Source: Macrothele yani (Eukaryota > Arthropoda > Arachnida > Araneae > Macrothelidae). Taken from it: a DNA stretch of 64,000 nt. A model generated the notes under the pieces. That model saw only the letters and a program-made list of their open reading frames with translations, was not told the origin of the DNA and ran no database searches. Shown in pieces: positions 42,866 through 55,346 of the stretch. The position numbers and the translations under genes were made by a program. The stretch spans positions 100,420,489 through 100,484,488 of the forward strand of contig CM077025.1 of NCBI GenBank assembly GCA_039090855.1, written 5' to 3'. The stretch's first letter is position 1. Every line of letters begins with the position of its first letter.

Positions 42866-45800
42866 CAGGGTGCGCACGCGTGCTTGAAAACCTGGAAAGT
42901 CCTGGAAAATCATGATTACGTTTTCAAGGCCTGGAATATCCTGGAAAAACGGTGTTTTTTTAATGCTGTCTTGAAAAGCCTTGAAATTTGAAATTAGTAC
43001 TTAAAAAAATGCCCTTTTAGGAAATCGTGTTACTGTTACCCCTTCATTTTTTAAAGTTCCTTTTCTCTGTTCTCAAAAAAACCACAGGCAGCGGTTTCCG
43101 ACGTGCACCAAAGCCTAATTTGGCTGGGGGAAAAAAAAGGAAAAAAAAGGCACTACTTGCAGTGCAATAAAATTGGATGATTACTAGTAGGTCGAAGGGG
43201 AGCTTGATGTCCGTCCGACAATTGAGAACAGAAGGGGAAAGAAGAGGCATTTAGCATTTGCAGGGGGTCGCGTATGTACCAAGTCAGCTGGCATCCACCA
43301 GTGAGGAGTATGCCTGAACAACACATTCATCTTCTTGTTTATGTGCATGCCACCCTCCCTCCCCTCAAGAGACTTCCACTACTTATGATAAAAAATAAGA
43401 AAACTATCTTTGCGAATTTTTCACGAAAGTAGCTGAAATTTTTACATTCACTGTAATTGGATTACAGAAGCTCACTTCCAAAATTCCAATTGAATCGGTT
43501 TAAAACTTTAAAAGTTAGCATTGGTAATTTTTATTATGTGTGCCTCTTTGGACAGAGTGAGCCTCCAGCAAAAGGGTGTTACCATAGCAACGGTTGATTG
43601 ACAGCTGGGAGCGCCGATCTGAAGCCTTGGGTTGGGAAGAAAGCAAACACCTGTTTATCACTTCCACAGCTCAAAAGGACTAGGAGAATATTTTCAGAAA
43701 TCCATTTTTCCGAATTTTGAAAATAACACAGTAAAATTTTTACAGTAGTTAAGATACATCACAATAAAGTTCTAGTGCAAATTTCGCCAAATTCCGTTAG
43801 GAACTTTAGCAGATGCAAAAAAAAAAAAAATCCGTTGCATAATCGGATTGAAAAAAAAGAAACAGTAATTATAAATTACGGGAAAAGCAAGTGAATTATT
43901 TTTTTTAGATGCCATGGTTTATTTAAACAGAGTGATCCTTAAATTTTTTTCTGTGATGATATGGACTCTATTTGAATTACAAACATACGTTTTTATTCAG
44001 ACGTCTGAGTTACTGTTTTAATAAAAAAATCGTCTATAATTAAAAAGTTTTCAATGGATTTAAGCAATATTCAGCAGATAAACAAACGTATTTCAGTAAA
44101 TTGCAACATCATGACGTAAATTTGGTAATTTAATTTTGTCGAAAATTGGGAGAACATTTTTTTTTTTACAATTTCTATTATAGTTAAAGTGAAGGAGGAA
44201 ATGTGCAACTTGACAGTTCAGTGAGCTGCAGGTGGTGATTTATGGCGATGTGCCAAATGAAAAGAAGCCATTCCATCAGGTCATTCCAAAGGTTGTGTGT
44301 GTGGACGCGTCCTCCTGCTGTTTGATCTTAATCGGAATGTTTTTGTGCAGGGGGGGGGGGGTTGAGAGAAATATCCGTTTCAGCTTTACAGCTTTCACGG
44401 CTCTTTTTTTTTTTTTCTTGGTAATAAATAAAAATCATAGTTGCTGCATTCACCATTGATCCGTGTTTGCATTTCTTGAATATAAACAGCAGACAATCTG
44501 AAACAGTGTTGGGCGGGTCTTGATGTTCTTCATTTTGCATATGCTGAGTTCAGTTCTGTGGGAATAAGGAATGACTTATACTGTGAATATATACAAAACT
44601 ACATATTTTTGAGCTGAAAAAATAGGTCTACTTGTACACAGTAGCTAACGTGTGAACTCAGATGAAGACAATCAGACATACGGACGTCTGATTCCATAAA
44701 AAAAAAATCAACATAGTTTTTTTATTTACACTACAGGTAAAAAAGCAAAAACATGTTTTTAAACGTTATAAAGGAAAACGGATTTTTGAAACGCAGGACT
44801 TGATGATCTTAATTTCTGAAAGTTTCCTTTTTCCACATCCTTTTTTTTCAATTACAATACTGTCATCATCATCATCATCATTGTCAACCATTATCAATCC
44901 ACTGCTGGACGAAGGTCTCCCCAAGTTTCCTCCACAACGGTCTGTCTTGTGCCAGTCTCCTCCATGTCACCCCTGCATACTTTCGAATTTCATCCACCCA
45001 TCTCCCATGTGGTCTTCTTCTGGGTCTTTACCTGTCCCTGGGAATCCAGGATACTATGAGTTATATCACTTAGTGATATGGCAGATTTTCGGTTGCTGAT
45101 ATCCGCGATCGTAAGCGGTAGTTGCATTGCGATTGTTGATGATGACAAGATAAATACTGGAGTGATGTAAAATGTTGCATAAACTAAAAAAAAAAAAAAA
45201 AGCCCCCCCCCCCGAACTTTTATTTGGTCATCATAGCTGATCAACCATTTCATTCCATGAACATCAGCACAGTTCAGTCATTTGAACATTGGGGGTATCT
45301 GAAGGAATTCAGCCGTGCTTAAGCGCCCTAGCGCAACGAAAACATGCTAATTTTGGACAGTTCTATTCCCTTCCTCTCTACCATCCCTAATAATTGAGAG
45401 TGCATACTGTATTTTCAAATATTCTATTTATGAGCTAGTTTTCGCGCTGTTCGTTATGCTTTTATTTTCGAAATTCCTAACACTTTTGAACTATGGTTGC
45501 AGAAACGTTTATGCTTTGGGTTTGTCTGTAGGATAATTCGCATGAAAGCGGTTGAATTTCGGCGAAATTTTAGTATGCTGTTGGGTACAACCTGGAAACC
45601 TACCCTCTTGAAAAAGGTCGAAATTAAATTTAAAGGCCAAGACATAAGAGCAGTATTTGTTCTCCAAGCTTAGGAATGTTAACTCACATAAAATCTGTTT
45701 GATTGCGACAAAGTTTTGGTATGTTATCAGGGAGGAGAAACCTACCCTTGTAGAAAATGATCCAACTTGAATTCAAAGGTCAGGGCATAAGAACAGAATT

Positions 45801-46060
45801 TATTCTTTATGGTCTTGTGCTTGATAAACTTGATCAATTTGCATAAAGCACATTCATCCATTTGCATCTTTCATCATTTTTATTACTTAAAACTGAAATT
45901 ACTTTACAGTATCATGTTCAAATTATTTTTTTAAAGCATAATAATCATCCTGGAATTTTTTTGTATATGGCCTGGAAAGTCCTTGAATTTTTTTGTATAT
46001 GTCCTGGAAAAGGCCTGGAAAGTCCTTGAATTTTTTTCCCCCAAAAGTGTACGAACCCTG
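42866..46060. mobile_element. element A, copy 2 (6-bp TSD, carries a LINE end)
   Basis: Begins CAGGGTGCGCACGCGTGCTT, ends GTGTACGAACCCTG; perfect 6-bp duplication CTAGTA at 42860-42865 and 46061-46066. Colinear with copy 1 through words such as GGTGGTGATTTATGGCGATG (about 44231 and 3249). 3195 bp including the LINE insertion 44861-45047. The empty site can be read in the related sub-repeat at 24425 (CCTCTGTCCAGTATTGTTG). Confidence 0.92.
44861..45047 (-). mobile_element. 5'-truncated LINE, 3' end with (ATG)n tail
   Basis: Absent from element A copy 1. The minus strand reads GRWVDEIRKYAGVTWRRLAQ, RPLWRKLGETFVQQW, a common C-terminus of non-LTR polymerases, then ends in an (ATG)n run (CATCATCATC on the plus strand), as RTE-like elements do. 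About 185 bp. Confidence 0.78.
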
Positions 46061-46560
46061 CTAGTATTGTTGTTAAATTTCATTTTATTTCGTAAATATT
46101 TGTATTTCACCTCGAACATGGAAGTTAAATGTCCGAAAACGGAAATCGGACGTAACAAAGGTTTCTCCCGTAACTGTAATTTTTTCCCCCAACGATGTTC
46201 CGAATATGTATCCTGTGTTCTTACATATTCTACCAAAAAAGGTTTGCATTTCAGCTTGATAAAGGGGGGAGAGTCCGAAAACGAAAGTGACGAAGCTGAA
46301 AAATTTGTTAAGAATTGATGCATGATGTTCAAAAGCATTCATATTCTCCAAGTTACACTACCTTTTATCTAAAATAGTGAAAGCTATCATGCATTCATAG
46401 TCCTCAAACTGAAAGTTCTTTCAACATGATGGATAAATTTGTTATGGCATACAAGGGGCTTGTGAAGCCTATTGTCGTAGCTGATGTTGATGTTGAGCTT
46501 AATTTTTCAAATAACAGTTTTTCAAAAAAGAAAAATCAGAAAAGACACAACTGGTAATTG
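46061..46560. other. hAT interior resuming after element A
   Basis: Continues the CTAGTATTGTTGTTAAATTT sub-repeat interrupted by element A, then GAAAACGGAAATCGGACG units shared with element B; no intact gene. Confidence 0.7.
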
Positions 46561-47251
46561 GAGTAAAAAGAAGAATGTATTAAAGCAAAATCATTTTAAA
46601 CGAAAATGAACTTTCTAAGTTCTATACATCTGTCGGAAAATTTCGCATTGAAGAATGTTCTTACATTCATGAAAAGACACTGATCTATGATGGATTCTTA
46701 AAACATGCAGAAGTAGTAGATCCTTCACTTAAAGCCATAACATCATTTTCTTCTGTATTACACATAGTCAAACGCCTTCCATTTATAATAACTGAAAATG
46801 AACTTCATATACTGGAAAAAGAATTCCTTGTTATCAAGCTGACAAATTAGAGACCATAGCAGTAACAGATAGAATAGATGTCACTTGGTCAGAAATCTCA
46901 AAATTAAGAGTCTGTAATGGAGAGATTAAGTATACTATTCTCTCGAAAGTAATGTTTGCAATACTTGTAGTTCCACACTCGAATGCTGTGACTAAGAGAG
47001 ATTTTAGTATAGTGCGAAAAAATCAAGCCCGTTTCCAACCTAATTTGGGTTTAGAAACTATAGAAGCACTTTTTATTGCAAAAATGAATATGTTCTCCTC
47101 TGGGCAAGTGTGTTATGAAAAAAGATTTTCTGTTGAGGAACTCAAATCTGCAAAACACTGTACAGCGAAATCAGTAAAGAAAGCTGTTCAATCAATTTTT
47201 TGTTTTGTAAAAAAAATGTATCAGTTATGGTGTATATTACTTTCCATGTGA
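46561..47251 (+). pseudogene. hAT transposase C-terminal half with dimerisation domain
   Basis: 46630-46850 reads SVGKFRIEECSYIHEKTLIY and VKRLPFIITENELHILEKEF before a stop. 46868-47190 reads RIDVTWSEISKLR, then LVVPHSNAVTKRDFSIVRKN, QPNLGLETIEALFIAKMN and CYEKRFSVEELKSAK. VPHSNA-x-x-ER-x-FS-x-VRKNK is the hAT dimerisation signature; here the Glu is replaced (TKRDFS). Plus strand, in line with the zinc-finger fragment at 27 kb. At least one stop between the two parts. Different hAT lineage from the one at 6500-10767, judged by the motif. Confidence 0.85.
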
Positions 47252-48544
47252 AAAATTTGGAATATTTTGATACAGATTTTCATGTATATAAATGAATAAG
47301 TAAGTAAAAAAATGCTAATTAAATTAAATTAGTTGTTTTCCTCGGTTAAAATTATTCTTTTTGGTATGACTACTGAAAATTTGTACGAGTACTACTGAAA
47401 ATATCTGAAACAGGTTGGCATCTCTGCATTTCTGCCATCTTTGAACCCATTGGTAAAATCCATTTTGGAAAAATTCCTGAGGCTGCGATTTCATCCACAA
47501 GTTCACAGCCAGTTTAACGTCTCTCACATCATTGAAACGTTTCCCACAAAGGGTGTTTTTCAAAAGGGCAAACAGGAAAAAGTCTGAGGGAGTCAAATCA
47601 ATACTGTAGGGGTTGTATCGCCATCCACCCATTTTGGCAAGATCCTGTTTAGTCTGACATTGAGGTGTGGGGACGTGCGTTATCGTGGTGTAAAACAACA
47701 CTATAAAATGGAATGTCACGTCTTTTCCTTCTGATAGCTTTAGCTTCTTCAATGTCTTCACATAGTGAGCACTGTTTATTGTTGCACCCTGTGCAAGGAA
47801 GTCAGTCAAAATGACACCACGTTTGTCGCAGAAAATTTTTACCGTCACTTTTCTTTCGGAAAGAGTTAGTTTTTACCTTTTTCTCTCGAGGTGAAGATGT
47901 GCGGTGCCATTCCATTGACGCACGTTTTGTTTCTGGGTCATGAAAAGAACATCCAGGTTTCATCCCCCGTCACAACATTAGAGAGAAACACCTGACCCTC
48001 CCTCTCATAACAGTCCAAGAGGTTCCGGCACATGTCCACCCTTTGCTTACATTGTTCACGGGTTAGGTTTCTGGGGATCCACTTTGAACAAAAAAATTTT
48101 CTGTAGCCCAGATCTCTAATTTATGTTTCCATAACACTATGAACACAATGAATTGCATCATACAACTCCTGGATGGTTATACGACGATCAGCTGGGATGA
48201 GTTCTTTCACTCGTTGCCTGTTGGCATCTGTCACTGCAGTTGCAGGTCTTCCACTCCGTTGTTTGTCCAACACTAAGTTTTCTCCCTCTCGAAACCTCTT
48301 CATCCATCTTCCGACATTACTGATATCGATTGTGGCATCTCCATTCACCGCCAGGAGTCTTCTGTGGATTTCTGGAGCCTCGCATCCCTCTTTTTCCAGG
48401 AATTCAATTACTGCTCATTGCTTTTCTCTGTCATTCATGATTTTTATTTCCGATTCTGAAAAAAATTGTTCCCAGATTGGTAACATATCATAGTACATGC
48501 CAGTGCATTAAGGAGGAGGCATTACTTTCAGGATGCCCCTTGTA

Positions 48545-51338
48545 TTATAGCAGACGACATCAACTATTCTGTTCTACACATTTATGTTTATCTTCAGATA
48601 TGACGTTGTGTCGCAGAATTTGTTTTTCTTGTGAATTTGAGAGAACCTGATCAATTTTATGGAAAGAAAAAAAAATCCTCTCCAGAACACGTTTTTTGTT
48701 TTTTTCTACGAAGTATTAAGTGAGGGAATGAGCTCGCAGTTCTCTCCCGTACTCTGACCAAGCGAACAAAATTTCGTAACAAATATATATATATATATAT
48801 ATATGTATATTAAGGAGTAACTTAGTGTTTTTTAATAGATTTTAGATAGCTTTTTTTTTGTTCAGAAAGTGGCGAGCAAGATTATCACCATTCTCTTTCA
48901 TAAACTAAATTCTTGCTTTTATTTTATTTCTACCACGGAACAAGGGAATTGTATTTCGTGTGTAGGAGGTTTTGAAGGTAGTGTCTCTGAATCTATTTTC
49001 TCCATTCTGTAATGGCTTTTTCTGTTTCCACCATTTTGAGAATTCAGTGGGTGACAGATTTTTCCTCAAAAGGCATCTTTTTGTGCTCGAAAGGCAGAGG
49101 AGAATTCTATTTTTGGCCCAAGCCAAGGTCAGAGGAGCCATGTGGTAAATGTCACTGCTTGGCTCGGAAGGTGGCTGGTTTTGGTTGATTGGCTTTCCGT
49201 TGCTGGGGTCATGTTTTAGCCAATAGAGCGAAGGTCAGAGGTCGACAAGCGTTGGTCCCCGGATTCCGAGGCAAAATTCTTCTCTTCTGTTTCTGGCATT
49301 TGAAGTTACAGCATGCATATGGGGCCTTTGGCCCTGTGCTAGGCAAAAATGCTAATAGCTCTCTTGTTGCTCCCTGACTGGAATGTAAAGATGTGAGGGG
49401 CCCTGTATCCGGCGCCAGGATTTTTTGCCGTTGGCAAAATATAGCCCTGCGAAATCACCTTAAAGATGATGATGATACCCAGGAAGCAACACCTGATTCC
49501 AGGTGCCCACCTGTATTGTAATGGAAATTAGGTTCGTCGGGTATCGCACCAGCAAAAGTTGAAGTGCCGAGAAGCAGAAATGACGTGCTGAAATGACCCT
49601 ACGATGAAGCGGAGGCCACCCCAACGGCCAGTATAAGGACCCCAACCTTTCATCACATGCCACGAAGCAGAGAGGAAGAGCCCGTAAAAGTAAAATTAAA
49701 GGGAGTTCCGATCACAAGCTGATAGCTTCCAGTCCCCTGAGACCAGGGACCAGTGAGAGAGGCCTCGGCAAAAATGGCACCACTCCCAATTGTTGCCAGT
49801 CAACTTGAAACTTTGGCTGTGCCGGAAGACCTGGTGTATGTGGTTAGTGACTCTCATCAGCCGGTAAAAGTTTACCCTCAAGGATTTTTGTTTTATGAAA
49901 AGAAAAGAAAATGGAGCCTCAGCTAAGTCAATACAAGGTAACTTCCCGCTTTATATATGTTATGCTAAGAAGTTCAGTAGGTGCTCATTACTTGAGCTGA
50001 ACAGGGGAAAAAGAAATTCTGCCTCTGGTAGAGGCGTTGTTGTCATTTGATCAAAAATCATTATTCTTTCAAGAATGAGATTATGAAAAAAAAATTTCTT
50101 GGTGTATAAAATCAGGAAAGGCTTAATTTTCTTGTTGGCAGTTCTTGTGTGTGGATGCTAAACTTTGCTGCATCCTATTCTAAAAGTATTTTTTTTTTTT
50201 CCATATTAAATATTGTGCTGAAATTCCTCTAAAGTTCTCAATGATTAGGCATTGCAAGAGTTGAAGTCCAGCTGTGGGTATAAATGGGTTTGGCTGTAGT
50301 TTGCTCAGTTGATGTTAAAATTCAGGATGAATGTAGATAATTGGTTCAAGTTGTGTATGTTTTTTTCCTTTTTTTTTTTTTTTTTTTTTGGTCATCTTTT
50401 ATAAGCGAAAGAAAAAAAAATGTAATTTTACATGTGTTAAGGCATTGGTATATGATTTCAGGATTTTGGTATAAGCTATTTTGAACAAGCAGCCTCTCAG
50501 ACCAGTAAAGTATAATTTAACTTTCTATGAGAGTAGTGATTTATTTTACATTCTTAAGATAGCCTGTGTATTGCATTTGTATTTAAGAGTATAGTGTAGG
50601 TGCCATTTAGTTAAAATTTTTCTTAGAGGCAGTTTTATTATGATATAGTGTTTTGGTAAAATTTAAGTGGTAAAAATTTATTCTTTAAAATTTTGTAGTA
50701 GTGGGAGCTAGTTCCAATATCAGCCAGTGTATTTGGAAACAGATTTTCATGAGGGGAAATCATTGCATGGGCATGCATGCTTACTAGGGTGTATATATAT
50801 ATAGTGTGGCTGAATAATGCCTGATTACTTGTTTGGATTCTTCAATAGGTGGTTTTCTGAGTAAGGATATTGATGTGTTTTCTAGTAGATATAGGTGCAA
50901 CGAGATAATGGTGTTTCTAGATGTTTTTCTTCTTGGGACTGGTGTTCTTTCATGCTCCGGATGGGTGATACTTGTGTCGAAAAGGTGATTTTGGAGCCAA
51001 TTGGGGGACTGGCTTTCAAAACAGAGTACCTGAGTAGAGAGAAAATCCACAGGATGCAATTTAGTGCAAACTTGGAGATTTTGGGGGCAGTTTTTTGGAA
51101 GAAAAATTGTTTGCCAAATCTGCACCCCTGTTGCCAGGTAGTCACTTGGTGGTTCTTCCATGCGGGGTGAGTTCAGGTGTGTAGGTTCCCATGGTGTTCA
51201 CGAAAGAAAACGGTACAGGATAATAAGCCATACTTTACTCCCATAGGCCTGATTGGATTCACGACCCATTCTTACCTTCAGCCTAAACAATAATATTTCA
51301 GAGTGAAATTTTGTTTTTTTGAAGAAAGTGGATCTGAT
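48545..51338. other. 2.8 kb without a recognised gene
   Basis: Contains a (TA)n run at about 48783-48805, a T-run at about 50373, and at 49090-49330 a less AT-rich stretch with two ATTGG/CCAAT words and CAGAGGTC. 49440-49890 is also GC-richer and resembles repeat DNA but has no motif I can name. Confidence 0.5.
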
Positions 51339-51344
51339 TAAATG

Positions 51345-54211
51345 CAGGGCTGCCAGACCTGTGCCAGCTCACGCCAAAACGTTGTTCTTGCGCCATTCTG
51401 AAAAAAAAATATGATTTTGACGAAATCTGTGCCAATTTTGCGCCAAAAGTTAAAATTTACCGGTCATCGATATTTTAGTGTAATCTTACGACATTCGAAA
51501 TCGATTCAGTGGTTAATTCGTACGTGAGATTCTTCTACGAATTCACGGAATCCCTCCCCCCCCTTTTTTTTGTCATTTTTGAGATTGATGCAAAAGTCAA
51601 GAAATTTCCGGGGTATTATTCGGGGGGCGGGTGTCTTTTTAAATGTTAGGAAACGGAAGTTAAATGGCAGATTTTCCCGTAATCGTATTTCTTTTCTCTC
51701 GCGATGTTGCTTCTGTTCAGTATTGTTGTTAAATATAATTTCACTGCATAATTTCAGCTTGAAATTGTAGGCAACGATTTCCGAAAACGGAAGTTAGACC
51801 TCCCAAAAATTTCCCTGTAATCTTCGGCCACGATATTCTTACGCTGATTCGAGGAATTCAGTCTTGTTTGTCATCATTTGGACTATTCACGAGATCGATG
51901 CACAACTGAACTGAAATTTTGGGAGGATTGGTCGTCGTTTTCTTTGTCGGAGGACGGAATTTCATCCTTCGAAAACAGAAAGTAGACGGATTTGAGATTT
52001 CTCTCGTAATCGTAATTTTTTTCCTCACGATGTTTCCTCTACCCAGTATTGTTAGATATCATTTTATTCCATAAATATTTGGATATCAGCTTGAAAATGT
52101 TGGATAAATTTTCGAAAACGGGTCAGACTGAGCGAAGATTTCTTCTGTAATTGTAGACCCCTCCCCCTCCATGCTCCCACTCCTATGTAGTTGTTAAAAT
52201 GTCATCACCTTCATAAATGTGTGTGCATTTTAGCTTGATAAGGGTGGGGGAAGTTTCCAAAAATGGAAGTGATTAAGTTTGGAAATTTGTAAGAATTGAT
52301 TCATGGTGTTAAAAAAAACAGTATTCATTCTCTGAAAATTACACCATTTATCTAAAATAGTGAAAGCTCTAATATAAGACTTCATGGCTCTCATCCTGAA
52401 AGTTCTAAAAGCATGATAGGTAAAATTGTCATCTGATGGAATAAAAAAAAAAACGAAAAAAGAAAGAAAAGTAACAAAGAAAAATGGTAAGGGAAAGCAA
52501 TCAGCTGAAGAAGAAAAAAAAAAAAAAAAAGGAAACATTGGATGCTGGCTGTGCAGTGGCAGAGTCAACAAAAGACAAATATGGCCGTGGAACTTGCTGA
52601 GAAGAAAGTAGGGTTTGCTCACAAAAAGAAACCAGAGCTAATTTTCTAGCAAGTACAAGAACAAAACCAAGAAAAAAAAAACTGTTTGAAATTATGTCTT
52701 TTAAAACCACCCTACTTTGTTTGGAATTCAGTAATTTTATAATTGTGAATACAGTGGTGTGATCTAGTTAAATATTTTCATAAATAAATTACAGTGAACG
52801 ATTCAGTTTTGTTTATGCTGCGTAATATTCACACTTTCTCACCGCGCAGTCTGATATTTCACCAAATTAAAAAGTACAGCTTTGGTTTTTTTCTTCGTCA
52901 GTCTCATGTATGTTAATTAAAATTGCTCACGAGCGCTATGGATAAATGAAAGGATTGTTAATATCACATAACTTGTAATCAATTATCAAGAATACCGATC
53001 TTTTGGTTCTTACTTAAAGTCTGAATTTTGCCCCGTACATTCAGGGAGCAGAATTTTTAGGAGGTTTTTTTTTTCTCATTTTGACCTACCTTGGGGAACA
53101 TCTTCACCCTCACACTTTTCTTTTTCCAGATGGAAGGTGTGTTGAACCACTTACTAATTCACAATTGTCTGCTTAATGTCCATGTCCATGCATACAGGAT
53201 CCTATGTATGCAAGAGCAGTGGGTCTTTCAGACAGCAACAACAAAAAAAGTCATAAACTGATTCTACTACTACTGTAGGAGGGGGGGGTGGCAATCCCAT
53301 GCCAAAATGTCACTGCGCAAGCGTTAAGCGATGGAAGCAGCTTTTATCTAACCAACTTTACTTAATCTCATTGTTATCTTATAGTTTCGGTTCCAGTTGT
53401 AATTGTTCACAGCAATAACGAAAGTTTGACATTGATAATTACTGGATGAAAAACATTGTATGAAGGGTATCATGGCGCAACTGCTGAAAGGGATTTTCCG
53501 ATTTGATTATTAAATGCTACTTTAGTTTTCCTTTTATATCAAAGGTATGCTTTCCTTCAGAAAACCTTAGGAGTTTGTGAAGCATACGCAAACCACGTAC
53601 GTGTGGCTTGCCAGTTGGTTTCAGAAATAATGTATTTTCATCTGAATGCCATGAATTTCGAAAAATATGCTGCTAAAAACCAACCAAACAGTAATTACAT
53701 ATTATTTATTCTTCCTAAGTGAATATTCGCAAGCTTTCAGTAACAATAGCAACAGTTCTTGGACGCAGCAGCATCCTATTCGTGTTACAGCGAAACAAAT
53801 GCATTCAGAAGAAAATCCCTGATATTATAATGTGTTACACTTAAAATATTGCAGGTCATGTAGTTTTCAATAAATCGAGGATAGTATAATTGTTTTCCCC
53901 ATTTATCTCATGGTAGGAATGACAGAAATGCTAATTAACAGTCGTAAGAGAAGCAATAAAATGTCAACAAACCTGAAATATAAAATTTTTTCATAGTTCA
54001 TAAAATAATGGTAATTCAGTATATAAACATATTTTAAAGCACAGCATGGACTTTAAACAAATAAAAATGCTATCATTGGCTGCTCCAAAACCTGAGTTCT
54101 GCTTCAAAATGCAAATTTTCTCGCTCCAAAACCCAACGTTTCTGCTCCAAGTTGTGCATTTTCCCACTCCAAGAATTTCTCCGAAACATGGTAGGGGCAC
54201 TAACACCCCTG
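51345..54211. mobile_element. element B, copy 2
   Basis: Begins CAGGGCTGCCAGACCTGTGC, ends GGGGCACTAACACCCCTG; perfect 6-bp duplication TAAATG at 51339-51344 and 54212-54217. 2867 bp, colinear with 6710-9616 (for example ACCGGTCATCGATATTTTAG near each left end, GGACGCRGCAGCATCCTATT near each right end). No transposase ORF. Its intact CAGGG start shows the CCGGG start of copy 1 is a mutation. Confidence 0.93.
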
Positions 54212-54217
54212 TAAATG

Positions 54218-54775
54218 AGATGTGTGTATAACCAGTGCCTGAGTTGTCAATTACATGGGTCTATTAAATTGGTAAAAAGTTACATAGTGTGCTTTTGGGA
54301 ATTCAGATTAAATAATTTTATGAACTGCATGTTAGAAATAGTTGTGTAATTTAAAATTTTGGTGAACAGTAAGAGGGCATATAAATATAAGTTCAAGTTC
54401 AGAAGTGTTGTGAATTAGTGTTTGCCTTTTATTTGCATTATGTGGTATTGAGTATTCAGAGCAAGCTTGTGTTAGGAAGGTTATTTGAGTTTCATGATGA
54501 TAGTGTGAATTTTAATTCTTTTTGTCAGTGTTGCAAGTAAATGATAAATTTTGAGTTGATTTAGTAAGATATTCAGTGCAGTGTGTTCGCTACAGTGTCT
54601 AGAAGCTATGTTTGTATCAATTAATGCTAGTGTTTAGAGCTGTGTTATTTTTAGGCAAATTTTCTTGGGAGTGTAGAACTGTTTGCTATGTAACTTTTGG
54701 TTATTTGTAAATTTTTGCTCAGTTATTGTAATTTTAAAATTAGTGTTGTCTAAGGAAACTGGTTTGAGGGGGTTG
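54218..54775. other. no gene seen
   Basis: AT-rich; frequent TGTGTTTGC and GTGTTAGG-like words, no motif. Confidence 0.5.
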
Positions 54776-54850
54776 TTCAAAAGGGTAAGCTAAGCTGATG
54801 ATACTACCTGCTCCGTCTAATTGCAGACTCCGCAGGGATATGTTGAACTC
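54776..54850 (-). repeat. LINE segment repeated at 58262-58335
   Basis: TTCAAAAGGGTAA, then GCTGATGA, then CCGTCTAATTGCAGACTCCG here match TTCAAAAGGGTAA, GCTGATGA and CCGTCCAATTGCGGACTCCA at 58262-58335. In reverse it encodes a SLRSLQLDGAG-like stretch just before the RNase H tail in the second copy. Confidence 0.75.
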
Positions 54851-55346
54851 TCTCGGGTTAGTAAAATTGACTGTGCTGCGCGAGCAGGCCCGTCAGCAAC
54901 CGGGAACCACAATCATTCACTTGGACACGATCGATCCAGGGACCTTTGGGGTCTGCCACTCCTCACGGGACCAGTTCTTCCCACCCCCCGATCATAGCCC
55001 GTGTGTGTGACATGCTGATGGGTGGGCATTCAATAATAATATTTCACATCACTGGCTGGGAAACCAGTTCGCCGACGCGGGTTTTGGGGACATACATCCT
55101 TTAAGGGTATCAAATAAAAACAAGTACATGCACATTTATCAAATTGAGGGTATCATGCAACCCCTCTCACACAGTTTTAAGAGTATTGAAATCACATTAC
55201 ACAGAAGAATTATTTACATGGTCCACAGTACTTGGGGCCTGTCCTGCGGTGATGACTCCGAGCCAGAGTCATCAGAAACACCTCGGTCATAGACCAACAA
55301 TCACCGTATTCAAGAGCCACATGCCTCTGAATAGATCTCAATGCGA

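Larger units (their letters stand above)
23613..47426 (+). mobile_element. hAT element (second level), about 4.6 kb before insertions
   Basis: A perfect 13-bp terminal inverted repeat CAGAGATGCCAAC sits at 23613 and, inverted, ends at 47426. The target duplication is CGTTTC (23607-23612) against CATTTC (47427-47432), 6 bp with one mismatch, and lies in the mariner C-terminal coding region. Subtracting the piggyBac-type MITE, LTR element and element A leaves about 4.6 kb. A BED-like finger fragment (about 27 kb) and a dimerisation domain (about 47 kb), both plus strand, are its transposase remains. Confidence 0.85.
23576..48438 (-). pseudogene. mariner transposase split by the hAT nest
   Basis: Start ATG about 48438. 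N-terminal frame: EAPEIHRRLLAVNGDATIDI, then GRWMKRFREG, RSGRPATAVTD and RRITIQELYDAI. VTGDETWMF (first Asp) is near 48000, HHDNARPHT (second Asp) near 47680 in another frame, and SIDLTPSDFFLF (third Asp) near 47590. FYQWVQRWQKC at about 47440 is where the hAT element enters; the final RIENDGQYFE and stop codon lie 24 kb away at 23576-23606. Stops (for example after MNDREKQ) and frame changes make it dead, but all three catalytic aspartates can still be read, unlike the mariner at 1-1240. Confidence 0.88.
23467..48542 (-). mobile_element. mariner (outermost level of the nest)
   Basis: The left end CAAAAGTCATCCTGAAAGTA (TA at 23465-23466) and the reverse complement of the right end CAAGGGGCATCCTGAAAGTA (TA at 48543-48544) are the inverted repeats, continuing AATGCCTC on both sides. 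Removing the hAT insertion 23613-47426 and one target copy leaves about 1.26 kb, a standard mariner length. The two halves are 25 kb apart today. Confidence 0.88.

Noticed and set aside
42519..42991. Overlapping ORFs of 92-128 codons on both strands
   Set aside because: Produced by the 19-20 bp TGCTCC array, whose unit lacks stops in several frames; periodic peptides without motif.
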